Positions 33,567 to 42,554 of a DNA stretch of 47,295 nucleotides are shown here, in pieces; position 1 is the stretch's first letter, and every line of letters begins with the position of its first letter. The notes under the pieces were generated by a model. The model did not search any database and was not told the origin of the DNA. It was given only the letters and a program-made list of their open reading frames with translations. The stretch is from UMGS1851 sp900555605. GTDB lineage: Bacteria > Bacillota > Clostridia > UBA1212 > UBA1255. Position numbers and translations under genes: made by a program. The stretch is from assembly GCA_902472555.1 (NCBI GenBank), contig CABROF010000008.1, forward strand, positions 1 to 47,295, in the 5' to 3' direction.

Positions 33567-35357
33567 TTACGAATTCTCCTTTTCTATTGTAATCACATGA
33601 TTTCTCTTCTGGTATCCGTTCAGATCAAGCTGCCAGACGGTGCTTCCGTCCGGTTCCTCCCGGACCTTCTGAAAGCCGAAAACAGAATACAAATCTTTGA
33701 CCATGCCGTTTTTTGCCGTGGGATAATAATAGCCTCTGATCTGCCGGATGCCTTTTCCCCTGCATACTTCGGCCAGCGCATCCAACATGGCAAATTCCAT
33801 GTCCCGCTTCAGCACACGGCAGCTCATCATCCAGAGCTCCACATGGAGCACCGTGCCGTCTATCCTTCCGATTATGACGGATACCACGCCGTTATCGCCG
33901 AATTTGTCAATCAGCTTTCCATATAAATCAATATATCCGCTGTCCCGGCTGATCTGCTGGATTTCCGCCTCTGTGTACCGCCTGGTGGTCAGATTGAATT
34001 GATTGCTTTTATTGACCAGCTGCGTGATCCGCTGCAGATAAATGGACTCAAACGCATGAATCCGTGCTTTCATCCTTAAGCTCACAAGATAATCCGCATA
34101 ATCCGCAAACTGCTGCTGCTCCTGCAGCCGTTTCATATTGGCCTGATACATTTCCCCTCTTTTGAGGTCATCTTTGGAAAACGTGGTCAGTTCAAAAAAA
34201 CCGGACCGGTTCAGAATACGGATGCTGTCTTCGATATTTCCCGGATCCGGCACCGCGGCATCCGGCAGAAAGGAACGAACAATTTCCCGTTCGGCAGGAT
34301 TGTCGTCCACAAATACGATGCTTTCCGGTAAAATATTCAGCGCAGCGGCAATCTTTGAAAGATTGTCCGCTTTATTCTCCCAATTGGCCTGGATCATCGT
34401 AAAATCGTCAGGCCGCAGAACGCCGTCCGGATGATGCAATCCGGCCACCGCGTTTTCCATATCATTTTTGGAGCATACCGTTAAAAGGATCCCCAGCTCC
34501 TTGTGCGCCTTCAAATATTTCTGAAATTCATAAAATGCCTGCCCGGCCGGAAGCTCCGGTCCTATCATCAGCCCATCGACTCCATCATCTCCCACGACCC
34601 CGCCCCAAAGCGTATTATCAAGGTCCAGCGCAAACGCCTTTTTATTCTTCCCGAACAGCGACTTTATGATATTTGCCAAATTAAAAGCAAATTCCGGAAT
34701 GGCAGGAACACAGAGCGCGTACTTATACAGATACCAGTACAGCGGATCCGACCATTTTTCAAGGCCGTAGACAGATGACAGATATTGGATGTCATGAATA
34801 TAAAAATCGGTATGCTGCTGCGCGTATTCATTGAATTTCATATTCAGCCGGGCAATAAAATTCGTACGTCCGTGAGGATTGCTCACATCCTGATTGCCCA
34901 GCAGGCGGAAATACGGCATTTCAAAATTATTCTGGATCATCGGACAATGGTAGCGCCTTCTGAGGCTCTCCCACATGGATGTAAAATGGTTCATCTGTGT
35001 CTCCATGGCCGTCTCAATAGTTTCAGCCGAATCCGCCATACGCGGAAACGGCACGCTGATATTCCGCGCCGTGGTATGCACATAGATAAGATCAGGCGAG
35101 AATGCTTCCAGCTCCGGATTGTCAAACATCGCATCCTGCCAGTAACGGCCGTATTCAGAAATATAAAATGACGGCGCAATTCCATAATCAAGCAGAAACA
35201 ATTCCAGCACAGCCACAATATCGGTGACAGTAGATCCGCCGAGCACCGCGATCCGCTTGTCAAGCCGCCTGCTGCCGTCTGCCAGCAGCTCTTTTTTGAT
35301 CATCTTTCGATTTTTTAAAATCTCATTACTCTTAAAAGGGTATTTCAGAATATCCAT
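33567..35357 (-). CDS. FkbH-like HAD-family protein (acyl/glyceryl loading)
   Basis: 596 residues. N-terminal SGNH-like region (IAVLGGSTVTDIVAVLE), a central HAD domain with FALDLDNTLWGGVVGDDG (both Asp present) and IVFVDDNPAERE, and a C-terminal GNAT-like domain (LHVELWMMSCRVLKRDMEF). This is the FkbH architecture that attaches a glyceryl or related unit to a carrier protein. The start at 35357 is set by AAGGAGGG; upstream codons are not family-like. It lies in an operon with MBOAT, DHHW and carrier-protein genes and not in a polyketide cluster, which points to envelope decoration. Confidence 0.85.
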   Translation of the reverse strand: MDILKYPFKSNEILKNRKMIKKELLADGSRRLDKRIAVLGGSTVTDIVAVLELFLLDYGIAPSFYISEYGRYWQDAMFDNPELEAFSPDLIYVHTTARNISVPFPRMADSAETIETAMETQMNHFTSMWESLRRRYHCPMIQNNFEMPYFRLLGNQDVSNPHGRTNFIARLNMKFNEYAQQHTDFYIHDIQYLSSVYGLEKWSDPLYWYLYKYALCVPAIPEFAFNLANIIKSLFGKNKKAFALDLDNTLWGGVVGDDGVDGLMIGPELPAGQAFYEFQKYLKAHKELGILLTVCSKNDMENAVAGLHHPDGVLRPDDFTMIQANWENKADNLSKIAAALNILPESIVFVDDNPAEREIVRSFLPDAAVPDPGNIEDSIRILNRSGFFELTTFSKDDLKRGEMYQANMKRLQEQQQFADYADYLVSLRMKARIHAFESIYLQRITQLVNKSNQFNLTTRRYTEAEIQQISRDSGYIDLYGKLIDKFGDNGVVSVIIGRIDGTVLHVELWMMSCRVLKRDMEFAMLDALAEVCRGKGIRQIRGYYYPTAKNGMVKDLYSVFGFQKVREEPDGSTVWQLDLNGYQKRNHVITIEKENS

Positions 35358-35392
35358 ATACGCCCTCCTTCTATCGGTTTTCCGCCTTGTGC

Positions 35393-36898
35393 TTACCTTG
35401 TCCGCATGTCCTCCAGCTGGTCCACAAAAGTATTGCCGGCCGGTGTGGCGCTGCTCGCCTGAAAAACGCACAGGGAAAATAAAAGATCCGTTACGCCGTG
35501 CTCTTTCATAAAAGAGACGGCATTCAGGTTAAAATACCGCGGATCGATTACATAGATTTCTTCAAAAGAATCCGTCAGGAAAACAGCGGGCGCGCGGCCG
35601 AAGCTGTCTTTTATAATGCAAAGTTTCCGGCCGTTTTTAACGCCGGTCTGAATCTGAACAAGATATTCGTCTCCGCCTAATACCATGGAGTACCAGTCAG
35701 ATAATGAATAGCCTTCATGATATAAGCCGTAATCATAATATAAGGGCGCGCCGCTGCCATTATAATAACGCACGCTGTACGTACCGCCCGGCTTATAATA
35801 GGTAAAGGTGTCCGGCTTCCGGCGCAGGGAGGGATCCCCGTTTGTCAGTCCGTACATAGAACCGAGAAAGTTCGGCTTTTCTACAGTCTCGTAGGCAGAC
35901 AGCGGAGAAAAAGGCACCCCTGCAATTTCCGCAAAGGTCTGTGTGGCATAATAGGCCCCTAACAGCGTCCAATGATGGTCCGTCCGAAAATAGATATACT
36001 CGGATTTATGAGAAGCCATGACATCATAAATCGGGACCTCCCGCACGGCATACAGGCTTTCACGGACAGCCTGCAGAACCTTTGTTTGGTCTTCGGTAAG
36101 ACTCTGATAATTTCTCGGGCAATAAAAAGCCACTGAAACCGGAATGACCATGGAATAAACATTGACATTCGGCCCCATATCCCTCTGATAAGCCTCCGCA
36201 ATTTCCGCATATCGCCGGGCAACGTTCAGATTTCCGCCGAATAGCTCCATAGCTCTTCCGTCACTGATAATAATACCATTATTATTGTACTCAATCTCCT
36301 GGTCCGGGTTCTCCGGTACAGGGGTCGGAGTCGGTGCATCCGGTCTCCCTGTATTTGCGCTCCCGTCTCCCGCAGGACCTCTGGAAGGGTCCTGCCGGTC
36401 CGGAGAAGCGGCAGCATCCGTATGCGCCGGCGCAGCAGTGGGATTGCTGCCGGTCGGATCCTTGATCACAGGGCCGATAATTTTCACGTCATCCAGGCGC
36501 ACGCCGGTGTACTCCAGAATGGTACTGGAAATTTCCTTCAGCATATCCCGATTCGGAACCGTATCGTCGTAATAAGCCCGAATCCCATCCGCATATTCTC
36601 CCGAAAAGAAGCTCTTCCATGTAAATTCCGGCATTTTCGCCAGACTGCGCTGCTCTATGGCGGAAAAATCCGGCCGGTCCATGATCAGGAGGCAGACCGC
36701 GATCGCTGCCGTCACAACGGCAATCACAAAAATATACAGCATCTGCAGATAGGCAGATGGCCTGCATTCTCTTTCTCTGCGTTTTTTTTGAGGGCGGCTT
36801 TTTTGAGGGCGCGTTTCCTGATCCTGCTCTGTTTTGCAGGGCGTCCCGGCGTCTTCCTGATACCAGCCGTATAAACGTTTGGATGGATCCTGATTCAT
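35393..36898 (-). CDS. DHHW-family (AlgX/AlgJ/DltD-like) extracytoplasmic acyltransferase component
   Basis: 501 residues. N-terminal charged cytoplasmic tail, one membrane helix (about residues 48-70), a Pro/Thr/Ala-rich linker (about 150-200) and an extracellular SGNH-like domain with RTDHHWTLLGAYYA (the Asp-His-His-Trp motif) and IIKDSFGRAP (serine block). Such proteins complete O-acylation of wall or capsule polymers after an MBOAT carries the group across the membrane. Start at 36898 with GGAAAGGAAG; 22 further upstream codons are not family-like. It lies between the MBOAT and FkbH-like genes. Confidence 0.85.
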   Translation of the reverse strand: MNQDPSKRLYGWYQEDAGTPCKTEQDQETRPQKSRPQKKRRERECRPSAYLQMLYIFVIAVVTAAIAVCLLIMDRPDFSAIEQRSLAKMPEFTWKSFFSGEYADGIRAYYDDTVPNRDMLKEISSTILEYTGVRLDDVKIIGPVIKDPTGSNPTAAPAHTDAAASPDRQDPSRGPAGDGSANTGRPDAPTPTPVPENPDQEIEYNNNGIIISDGRAMELFGGNLNVARRYAEIAEAYQRDMGPNVNVYSMVIPVSVAFYCPRNYQSLTEDQTKVLQAVRESLYAVREVPIYDVMASHKSEYIYFRTDHHWTLLGAYYATQTFAEIAGVPFSPLSAYETVEKPNFLGSMYGLTNGDPSLRRKPDTFTYYKPGGTYSVRYYNGSGAPLYYDYGLYHEGYSLSDWYSMVLGGDEYLVQIQTGVKNGRKLCIIKDSFGRAPAVFLTDSFEEIYVIDPRYFNLNAVSFMKEHGVTDLLFSLCVFQASSATPAGNTFVDQLEDMRTR

Positions 36899-36993
36899 GC
36901 TGTTTCTTCCTTTCCCGCAAATATCCCCTGCGGAGGAGATCTCAGGCCGGCAGCAAGCCGGCAATTCCTATTGTACCATCAAATTTGGTTTTC

Positions 36994-38397
36994 TTACCAC
37001 TGCACATACAAAAACGGATGATTTGTAGCGTTCACAAGCATAATGCTGCAGATCAGAAGCAAGGCTATATGGCAGACAAGTTCAGCGGTCTGCCCGGCAA
37101 GCAGCAGCGGCCGGGAGTGCGCGATGCGGTTTTTAAGCCACGGTATCACGGGTATGCACACAACGATGGCCGCGGCAATCAAATAGATATGGTTCATAAA
37201 GGAATTTTTCGTCACCTCGTCGATCAGCGGATTGCCGCTGATCCCGATGATATTTTTAAAGAAGTGTCCTAACTCGCCGAAATCCTCAAAATAGAAAATT
37301 CCAAAACCGATTACCAGCACCAGCTTCGTATAGATATGCAGCAGCAGCTTCGGCGCCCGGTTCATCCGTTTCTTTGTAATAAGCCGCTCAATCAGAATAA
37401 ACACTCCGAAATACAAGCCCCATATAATATAGTTGTAATTTGCGCCGTGCCATAAGCCGGTGCAAAACCATACGAGAAACAAATTCAGATACTGGCGCCG
37501 TTTTCCGAAGATCGGCAGGTACAGCACATAGTCCCGAAAAAAGGTGCTCAGCGAAATATGCCAGCGCTGCCAGAATTCCGTAATACTTTTGCAGATAAAC
37601 GGATAATTGAAGTTTTCGTTAAAATGGAACCCGAATATCCGGCCCAGCCCCACGGCCATATCGGAATATCCGGAAAAATCAAAATAGATCTGCAGTGCAA
37701 ACATGAAAGCGCCGTACCAGGTGCCGGCCACGGATAAGCCGCTGATTCCCTGAGAGAAGAAATCGCTTACCACGTTTCCGATGGTATCTGCTAATATCAC
37801 CTTTTTGGCAAGGCCCGTAATTATGCGGCCGATGCCAATCCGGATATCCTCCATTTTTGTATTTCGTACAGCCAGCTCTTCGCCGATTATGCTGTAACGG
37901 ACGATGGGGCCCTGGGTGACCTGCGGAAACAGCGTCATAAATAAAAGGAATCTGGAAAAGCTCTGTTCCGGCTCTACCTTTTCCCAACAGCAATCTACTG
38001 TGTAAGAGATCGCCTTAAATGTGTAAAAGCTGATTCCCAGCGGCAGCGCGAACTGCGGTACGGGAAAAGAAGCGGAAAATAGGGTATTGATATTGGAAAC
38101 CAGAAACCCGGTGTATTTAAAGGTTCCAAGAAGCGCCAGATTCAGAAGAACGGACAGCGCCGTCACAAGCTTCGCAGCGCGCCTGCCGTTGTATCGGCCG
38201 ATCATTCTGCCGAAATAATAATTGATAACAGTACTGAACAAAAGCAGTACAATCCAAACAGGCTCGCCCCACGCATAGAAAATAAGCGAAAAAACGATCA
38301 AAATCACATTCCTGTACAGAATATCCTTTTTAATAAAATAGAATATCAGGCAAACCGGCAGAAAAAGATATAAAAAAAACAAATCGGCAAATACCAT
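36994..38397 (-). CDS. MBOAT-family membrane O-acyltransferase
   Basis: 467 residues, polytopic, starting MVFADLFFLYLFLPVCLIFYF. Family markers are IYFDFSGYSDMAVGLGRIFG, NFNYPF, SITEFWQRWHISLSTFFRDYV and the catalytic-His segment GLWHGANYNYIIWG. It moves an activated acyl group through the membrane to an acceptor outside, as DltB and AlgI do. First gene of the operon, with a good promoter upstream. In many bacteria the donor is acetyl-CoA; the carrier-protein and FkbH genes here argue for a carrier-bound short acyl donor. Confidence 0.92.
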   Translation of the reverse strand: MVFADLFFLYLFLPVCLIFYFIKKDILYRNVILIVFSLIFYAWGEPVWIVLLLFSTVINYYFGRMIGRYNGRRAAKLVTALSVLLNLALLGTFKYTGFLVSNINTLFSASFPVPQFALPLGISFYTFKAISYTVDCCWEKVEPEQSFSRFLLFMTLFPQVTQGPIVRYSIIGEELAVRNTKMEDIRIGIGRIITGLAKKVILADTIGNVVSDFFSQGISGLSVAGTWYGAFMFALQIYFDFSGYSDMAVGLGRIFGFHFNENFNYPFICKSITEFWQRWHISLSTFFRDYVLYLPIFGKRRQYLNLFLVWFCTGLWHGANYNYIIWGLYFGVFILIERLITKKRMNRAPKLLLHIYTKLVLVIGFGIFYFEDFGELGHFFKNIIGISGNPLIDEVTKNSFMNHIYLIAAAIVVCIPVIPWLKNRIAHSRPLLLAGQTAELVCHIALLLICSIMLVNATNHPFLYVQW

Positions 38398-38449
38398 ATG
38401 TACCTCTTCACCATTCCTTTTGGAGTGGATTTTACTTTTGTATTTTTTT

Positions 38450-38478
38450 ATTATATCCTCTTTTTATATGTTCGTAAA
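38450..38478 (-). promoter_or_regulatory. Promoter of the MBOAT operon
   Basis: On the minus strand TTTACG, 17 bases, then a perfect TATAAT, about 50 bases upstream of the MBOAT start codon. Confidence 0.6.
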
Positions 38479-38548
38479 TATGCATAGAAATATTTATGCG
38501 AAGCCGGGGCGGGCAGCTGCCAATGCGGGGGCTTGGGTGCAAAGAGGC

Positions 38549-38592
38549 AAAAAAACAGACGCCGCTGCGGCAGAGCGTATCGGCGCCTGTTT
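38549..38592 (-). terminator. Rho-independent terminator after sipL
   Basis: On the minus strand CAGGCGCCG and CGGCGTCTG form a stable stem with one mismatch, followed by seven T. It lies about 40 bases after the sipL stop. Confidence 0.75.
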
Positions 38593-38632
38593 GGGTCTAT
38601 AATAAGAGGGAGGATTCTGCAGTCTCTTTTAT

Positions 38633-40213
38633 TTATGCCGGAATCAGAAGCTTTTGACCCGGTGTCAAAATATCTGGATTCTTTAATTCATTGACCTCCT
38701 GCAGCAATGTCATGGGGGCGCCGTAGCGTTTTGCAATTTTCCACAGCGTATCACCCGGCTGTACCACATATAGTAAAATAGAAGGCCGTCCGCCGCTCCA
38801 GCCGGCGCACCAATCCGGCATTTGCGCCTCCCCGTCAATGGGCTCCGACACACTGACAATAATCGGAACGGTTTGGCAGGCGGAAAGGATTCCCTTCGCG
38901 GATACAGCAATCCGCAGTTCAATCTCTTGTAAAGATAAAATACTGAAGCTTACATGGTTGACATCCAGCTTCATCGCCGCGGTCATATTCTCTGACGCGT
39001 TCCGGTAATCAAATACCTGAGAGAACGGAACCTGCTGTATAAAGGAAGCAAGCGGCTGTCCCTCATCTCCGGAAATATACAATACATTGCAAATCACAAA
39101 ACCATCGATTACGACTTTGCCGTCTTCTACCTTTACATCCGTCTGACCGATGCGGCCCGTCACATTGACGATTTCGCTGATTCCCGGTGCATCCTCAGGC
39201 TTTGCCGCAATTTCTTTCAGTACGAATTGCGTTGAGAGTTCGCCGACTAAAAGGGAGGTATTCAGTTCCCCTTTCTCCATTGTAAAGCCGGTGGAAAGAG
39301 AATAAGCGTCTGTCAGTACCTCGTATTCTCCTGTTTCAAAGCTATCCGCCTGAAATGTCAGGACTGCCTCTACCGATAAAATGCGCTTTTCTCCATCCGC
39401 ATCTTCAACGGCCGCAGCATGAAAGGTCTTCAGCAGGCAATCCACCTCCCAGATTACACTTTCTCCCAATGCAGATACCTGCATAACCTGGGTAAAGGGA
39501 ATCTGGTTCTCCAGAATCTGCATACTCTGCTGAAGATCATCTGCAAGATAGAGTGTGCATACGGTTAAATTTCCTCTGATCTGCAGCTTATCGCCTGTTA
39601 ATACATAAGTAACATCTGAAAGCTGCGGATCAGACCGGAGCAGCTCCCGGAAAGAGGTCTTTCCGCCGGGCAGTTCCAGATTCTCTGAAACAGTCAGCTG
39701 TGCGTTCAGCGATTCGCTGATATTGCTGACAGCATATTTGCTGCGCAGGAACTGCAGGTCAGATAATCCGGACAGGCCCGTGGTAATCCCCTGTTCCAGC
39801 GTGTTTTCAATACGGGGCTCAATCCTTACCATATTCCGGAAAGAAAGCTTTCTGCTGTTGACAAAGGTGTGCTCCGTATTTTCCACGCAGCAGTTGATCT
39901 TACAGGATGCGCCGCTTTCAATTCCGGGTGCATCCAATATCGCAGAATGCTCAGACTGCGACTGGAAGGATCTCACGCCGACCTCGCCCTCATCTGTCAT
40001 ATACAGAATTTTGTAATGAATTCTGAAATTGACTGTCAGGCTGTTATTTCCCGGAGCTGTGCTCTCAACCACCGCAACTCCTTCCACAGCTAAAACCTTC
40101 GCCATATCCGGCAGGGCATCGGGAACGATGCAGTCATGTTCAAATACCGCTCTGAACGTCGTTGCGGCAACCAGCTGATTCATTTTCACATAATCCTTTA
40201 TAAGCTCAAGCAT
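38633..40213 (-). CDS. sipL: SipL-like spore coat morphogenesis protein (DUF3794 plus LysM)
   Basis: 526 residues, close to the 519 of C. difficile SipL as I recall it. Repeated DUF3794-type beta domains fill residues 1-450 (CKINCCVENTEHTF, FVICNVLYISGDEGQPLASF), and a single LysM domain ends the protein (LLYVVQPGDTLWKIAKRYGA, later LTPGQKLLIP). SipL binds SpoIVA and ties the coat to the forespore surface in the mother cell. Start at 40213 with AAGGAGG; a sigma-E-like promoter sits 43 bases upstream. Its presence argues that the organism forms spores. Confidence 0.82.
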   Translation of the reverse strand: MLELIKDYVKMNQLVAATTFRAVFEHDCIVPDALPDMAKVLAVEGVAVVESTAPGNNSLTVNFRIHYKILYMTDEGEVGVRSFQSQSEHSAILDAPGIESGASCKINCCVENTEHTFVNSRKLSFRNMVRIEPRIENTLEQGITTGLSGLSDLQFLRSKYAVSNISESLNAQLTVSENLELPGGKTSFRELLRSDPQLSDVTYVLTGDKLQIRGNLTVCTLYLADDLQQSMQILENQIPFTQVMQVSALGESVIWEVDCLLKTFHAAAVEDADGEKRILSVEAVLTFQADSFETGEYEVLTDAYSLSTGFTMEKGELNTSLLVGELSTQFVLKEIAAKPEDAPGISEIVNVTGRIGQTDVKVEDGKVVIDGFVICNVLYISGDEGQPLASFIQQVPFSQVFDYRNASENMTAAMKLDVNHVSFSILSLQEIELRIAVSAKGILSACQTVPIIVSVSEPIDGEAQMPDWCAGWSGGRPSILLYVVQPGDTLWKIAKRYGAPMTLLQEVNELKNPDILTPGQKLLIPA

Positions 40214-40255
40214 ATCCTTGCCTCCTTATCATTGTCTACTTATTCGGATACAATA

Positions 40256-40285
40256 TATGTATGCGGCGGCCGGTCCGAATATGTC
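40256..40285 (-). promoter_or_regulatory. Sigma-E-like promoter of sipL
   Basis: On the minus strand GACATATTC, then CATACATA; the ATA of the first and the CATA of the second are separated by 16 bases. This matches the sporulation sigma-E consensus (ATA in the -35 box, CATACA-T in the -10 box), as expected for a mother-cell coat gene. Confidence 0.6.
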
Positions 40286-40496
40286 TTTATCTTTTTCATT
40301 GTTTCCGCCGGATTCCGTTTCCGGTAGCAGTTTATGCAGGACCGTCATACAAAATAACCGCAAAAGAGAAAAATAGTATTTTAAAATAAACATTCTTGAA
40401 CAAGTATTTATATTTTTGGAATAAATGTATAGAAATCGCAGAATATATTCGTATATAATTAGGCCGTTATAGATTTTTATTATATATCTACTATAG

Positions 40497-40525
40497 TTGA
40501 AATTTTCGTCTATAGATGATAAGAT
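40497..40525 (+). promoter_or_regulatory. Promoter of the ABC transporter pair
   Basis: TTGAAA and TAAGAT separated by exactly 17 bases, about 86 bases before the first transporter start. The rest of 40286-40611 holds no gene I can support. Confidence 0.6.
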
Positions 40526-40611
40526 GTTCACAATACGCACCAGGAAAAAGCGCAGCTGATTTTCCGGGCTGCAGAAGGACACAGTAAAATATTACAAAAT
40601 AGGGAGGCCAC

Positions 40612-42411
40612 ATGAAAAACGCAAAAAATCTTTTAAAAGTATCCGCAGCCGTTCTGAAACGCTGTAAGCTTCCATTATGTGTGTATATTCTGGTTATGCT
40701 GACATTCACAGGTATGAGCATCACTTTGAGTCTGCTGAATAAAGGCGTAACCAATACGCTGCTCCGCGACATAAGCGCCGGGGCTCTCAGCCGTACATTT
40801 ATATTGCTGGCAGCCACATATATGGGACTGCATTTTTTGATGGGCGCCGGCGATTTTATCGCAACCTTCGGCTATATGATCTTCACTTATAAAATGAATC
40901 TCTTATTCCGGAAGCTGTTTATGCTGCGCGCCTCTCAAACGCCGCAGGAAAAGTTTTTTGATAATGAATTTCATCATAAATTTACCTTTATCAACCAAAA
41001 TCTCGGCAAAGCTGTACAGCTGATCCAGAATATCGCCGTGTTTATTTTCCATGTTGCAACCCAGCTGATCGGAATCTGGGTTCTTTTTGCCCTGCATATG
41101 CCGATTTTGCTGGTCTATGCGCTCATTGTATTAATCTTTCAGATCATTGTGGCAAAGGTAAACTCGGACAGGCAGTATCAGCTGTCTAAAAAACAAATAC
41201 CGGAGCAGCGCCTGGAGGGATATTACGGTACGCTGCTGACCGCCCGGGGAGCTGCAAAAGAGCTCCGGATATTCGGTACAAGAGCCTCTTTTTTGGAAAA
41301 ATGGAAAAAATTTTATCGCAGACTCATGAAAGAGCGCCTCTCTCTGTCTTTTAAAGGCACCGATCTGTCATCGCTTTTTTCTTTCATCGGAATGCTTCTG
41401 CAAAGCATCGTACTGCTTTCTCTGGCCGCCGCCGCCTTTTATCGAATCATTGATCCCGGTACCTTTGTTATGCTCTCCGGGCTGGTCGGCCGCTGCGACG
41501 GTACCACAAGCGCATTCGCACAGGTATTTGTATCCGGCGCATATCAAAATGCTGTCTATCTCAAGGATTTTGTAGACTTTATGGGTGATGTTACAGAAGA
41601 GGATCTCCGCGCCGCCGAAAAAATGGAGCCGGACAGCGGGGATCTTTCCTATGGCCCTTTCGAGTCACTTGTGCTCAAACAGGTTTCCTATCATTATCCC
41701 ACCGGTGAGACAGATGCCGTCAGCGATGTCTCTCTCACCCTCCGCAAAGGGGAAATCATCAGCATTCTGGGCTATAACGGCAGCGGAAAAACAACGCTGG
41801 CGAAACTGATGACAGGCTGTCTGAACCCCAAGACAGGGAGCGTACTGCTTAACGGCCGCCCCGCCGCGCCCCGGGAAATTTTTTCTTATTTCGGAATCGC
41901 CCACCAGGAAAGCGCCCGATACGAGCTGTCTATGCGCGAAAATGTAGCCATCGGCAGAATCGAACAGATGGAATCTGCGCAGGCCGTTGACGCCGCCATC
42001 TGTGCCGGCGGTCTGAAGCAAATTGCCGCGCGTCTTGAAAAGGGGATCGATACCACCATCGGCAAAAGCTATGACGACCATGGCACAGAGCTGTCCGGCG
42101 GAGAGTGGCAGCGCCTGCACCTGGCCCGTGCCTACATGGGCCAGCCGGAAATCTTGATTATGGACGAACCCACTGCGAGCATCGATCCCCTGGAGGAAAC
42201 CCGTATGCTCAGTGAATTCAGGCAGAGCCTCTCCGGGCGCACCGCAGTTTTGATTTCACATAGGATGGCGTTTGCACGGCTGGCAGACAGAATCATTATG
42301 ATGAAGGACGGAAAAATTCTGGAGGAAGGTACCCATGAAAGCCTGCTGCGTGCCGGAGGATATTATTGTACCTTGTTTGAGGCACAGAAGGAATTCTATA
42401 CCAACGGCTGA
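40612..42411 (+). CDS. ABC exporter half-transporter, first of a pair
   Basis: 599 residues. Exporter-type membrane domain (about 1-330) and ATPase domain with Walker A GYNGSGKTTLA, Q-loop IAHQESARYE, signature ELSGGEWQRLHLARA and Walker B PEILIMDEPTASIDPLEE. Good ribosome site GGGAGG before the ATG. No precursor peptide, peptidase or modifying enzyme is adjacent, so the substrate is open; lipids, peptides and drugs are all possible for this family. It probably pairs with the next gene, 143 bases downstream. A small hairpin (42418-42438) lies between them. Confidence 0.85.
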   Translation: MKNAKNLLKVSAAVLKRCKLPLCVYILVMLTFTGMSITLSLLNKGVTNTLLRDISAGALSRTFILLAATYMGLHFLMGAGDFIATFGYMIFTYKMNLLFRKLFMLRASQTPQEKFFDNEFHHKFTFINQNLGKAVQLIQNIAVFIFHVATQLIGIWVLFALHMPILLVYALIVLIFQIIVAKVNSDRQYQLSKKQIPEQRLEGYYGTLLTARGAAKELRIFGTRASFLEKWKKFYRRLMKERLSLSFKGTDLSSLFSFIGMLLQSIVLLSLAAAAFYRIIDPGTFVMLSGLVGRCDGTTSAFAQVFVSGAYQNAVYLKDFVDFMGDVTEEDLRAAEKMEPDSGDLSYGPFESLVLKQVSYHYPTGETDAVSDVSLTLRKGEIISILGYNGSGKTTLAKLMTGCLNPKTGSVLLNGRPAAPREIFSYFGIAHQESARYELSMRENVAIGRIEQMESAQAVDAAICAGGLKQIAARLEKGIDTTIGKSYDDHGTELSGGEWQRLHLARAYMGQPEILIMDEPTASIDPLEETRMLSEFRQSLSGRTAVLISHRMAFARLADRIIMMKDGKILEEGTHESLLRAGGYYCTLFEAQKEFYTNG

Positions 42412-42554
42412 GCCGCAGAAGCTCGTGTGCAGAGCTTCCCCAAAACCGGACCTTTGGCAAAGCCGGAATCAATGAAACGCAAATAAAAAAGAACGGGGAT
42501 CAGCGTAAAAAATAAGATTTCTCATGCGGAAATTGCGAAAGGATAGAAAAGATT

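Noticed and set aside
42412..42554. A possible peptide precursor between the two ABC transporter genes.
   Set aside because: The short frames there have no proper ribosome site and run into the next gene in the wrong frame; there are no modifying enzymes nearby.
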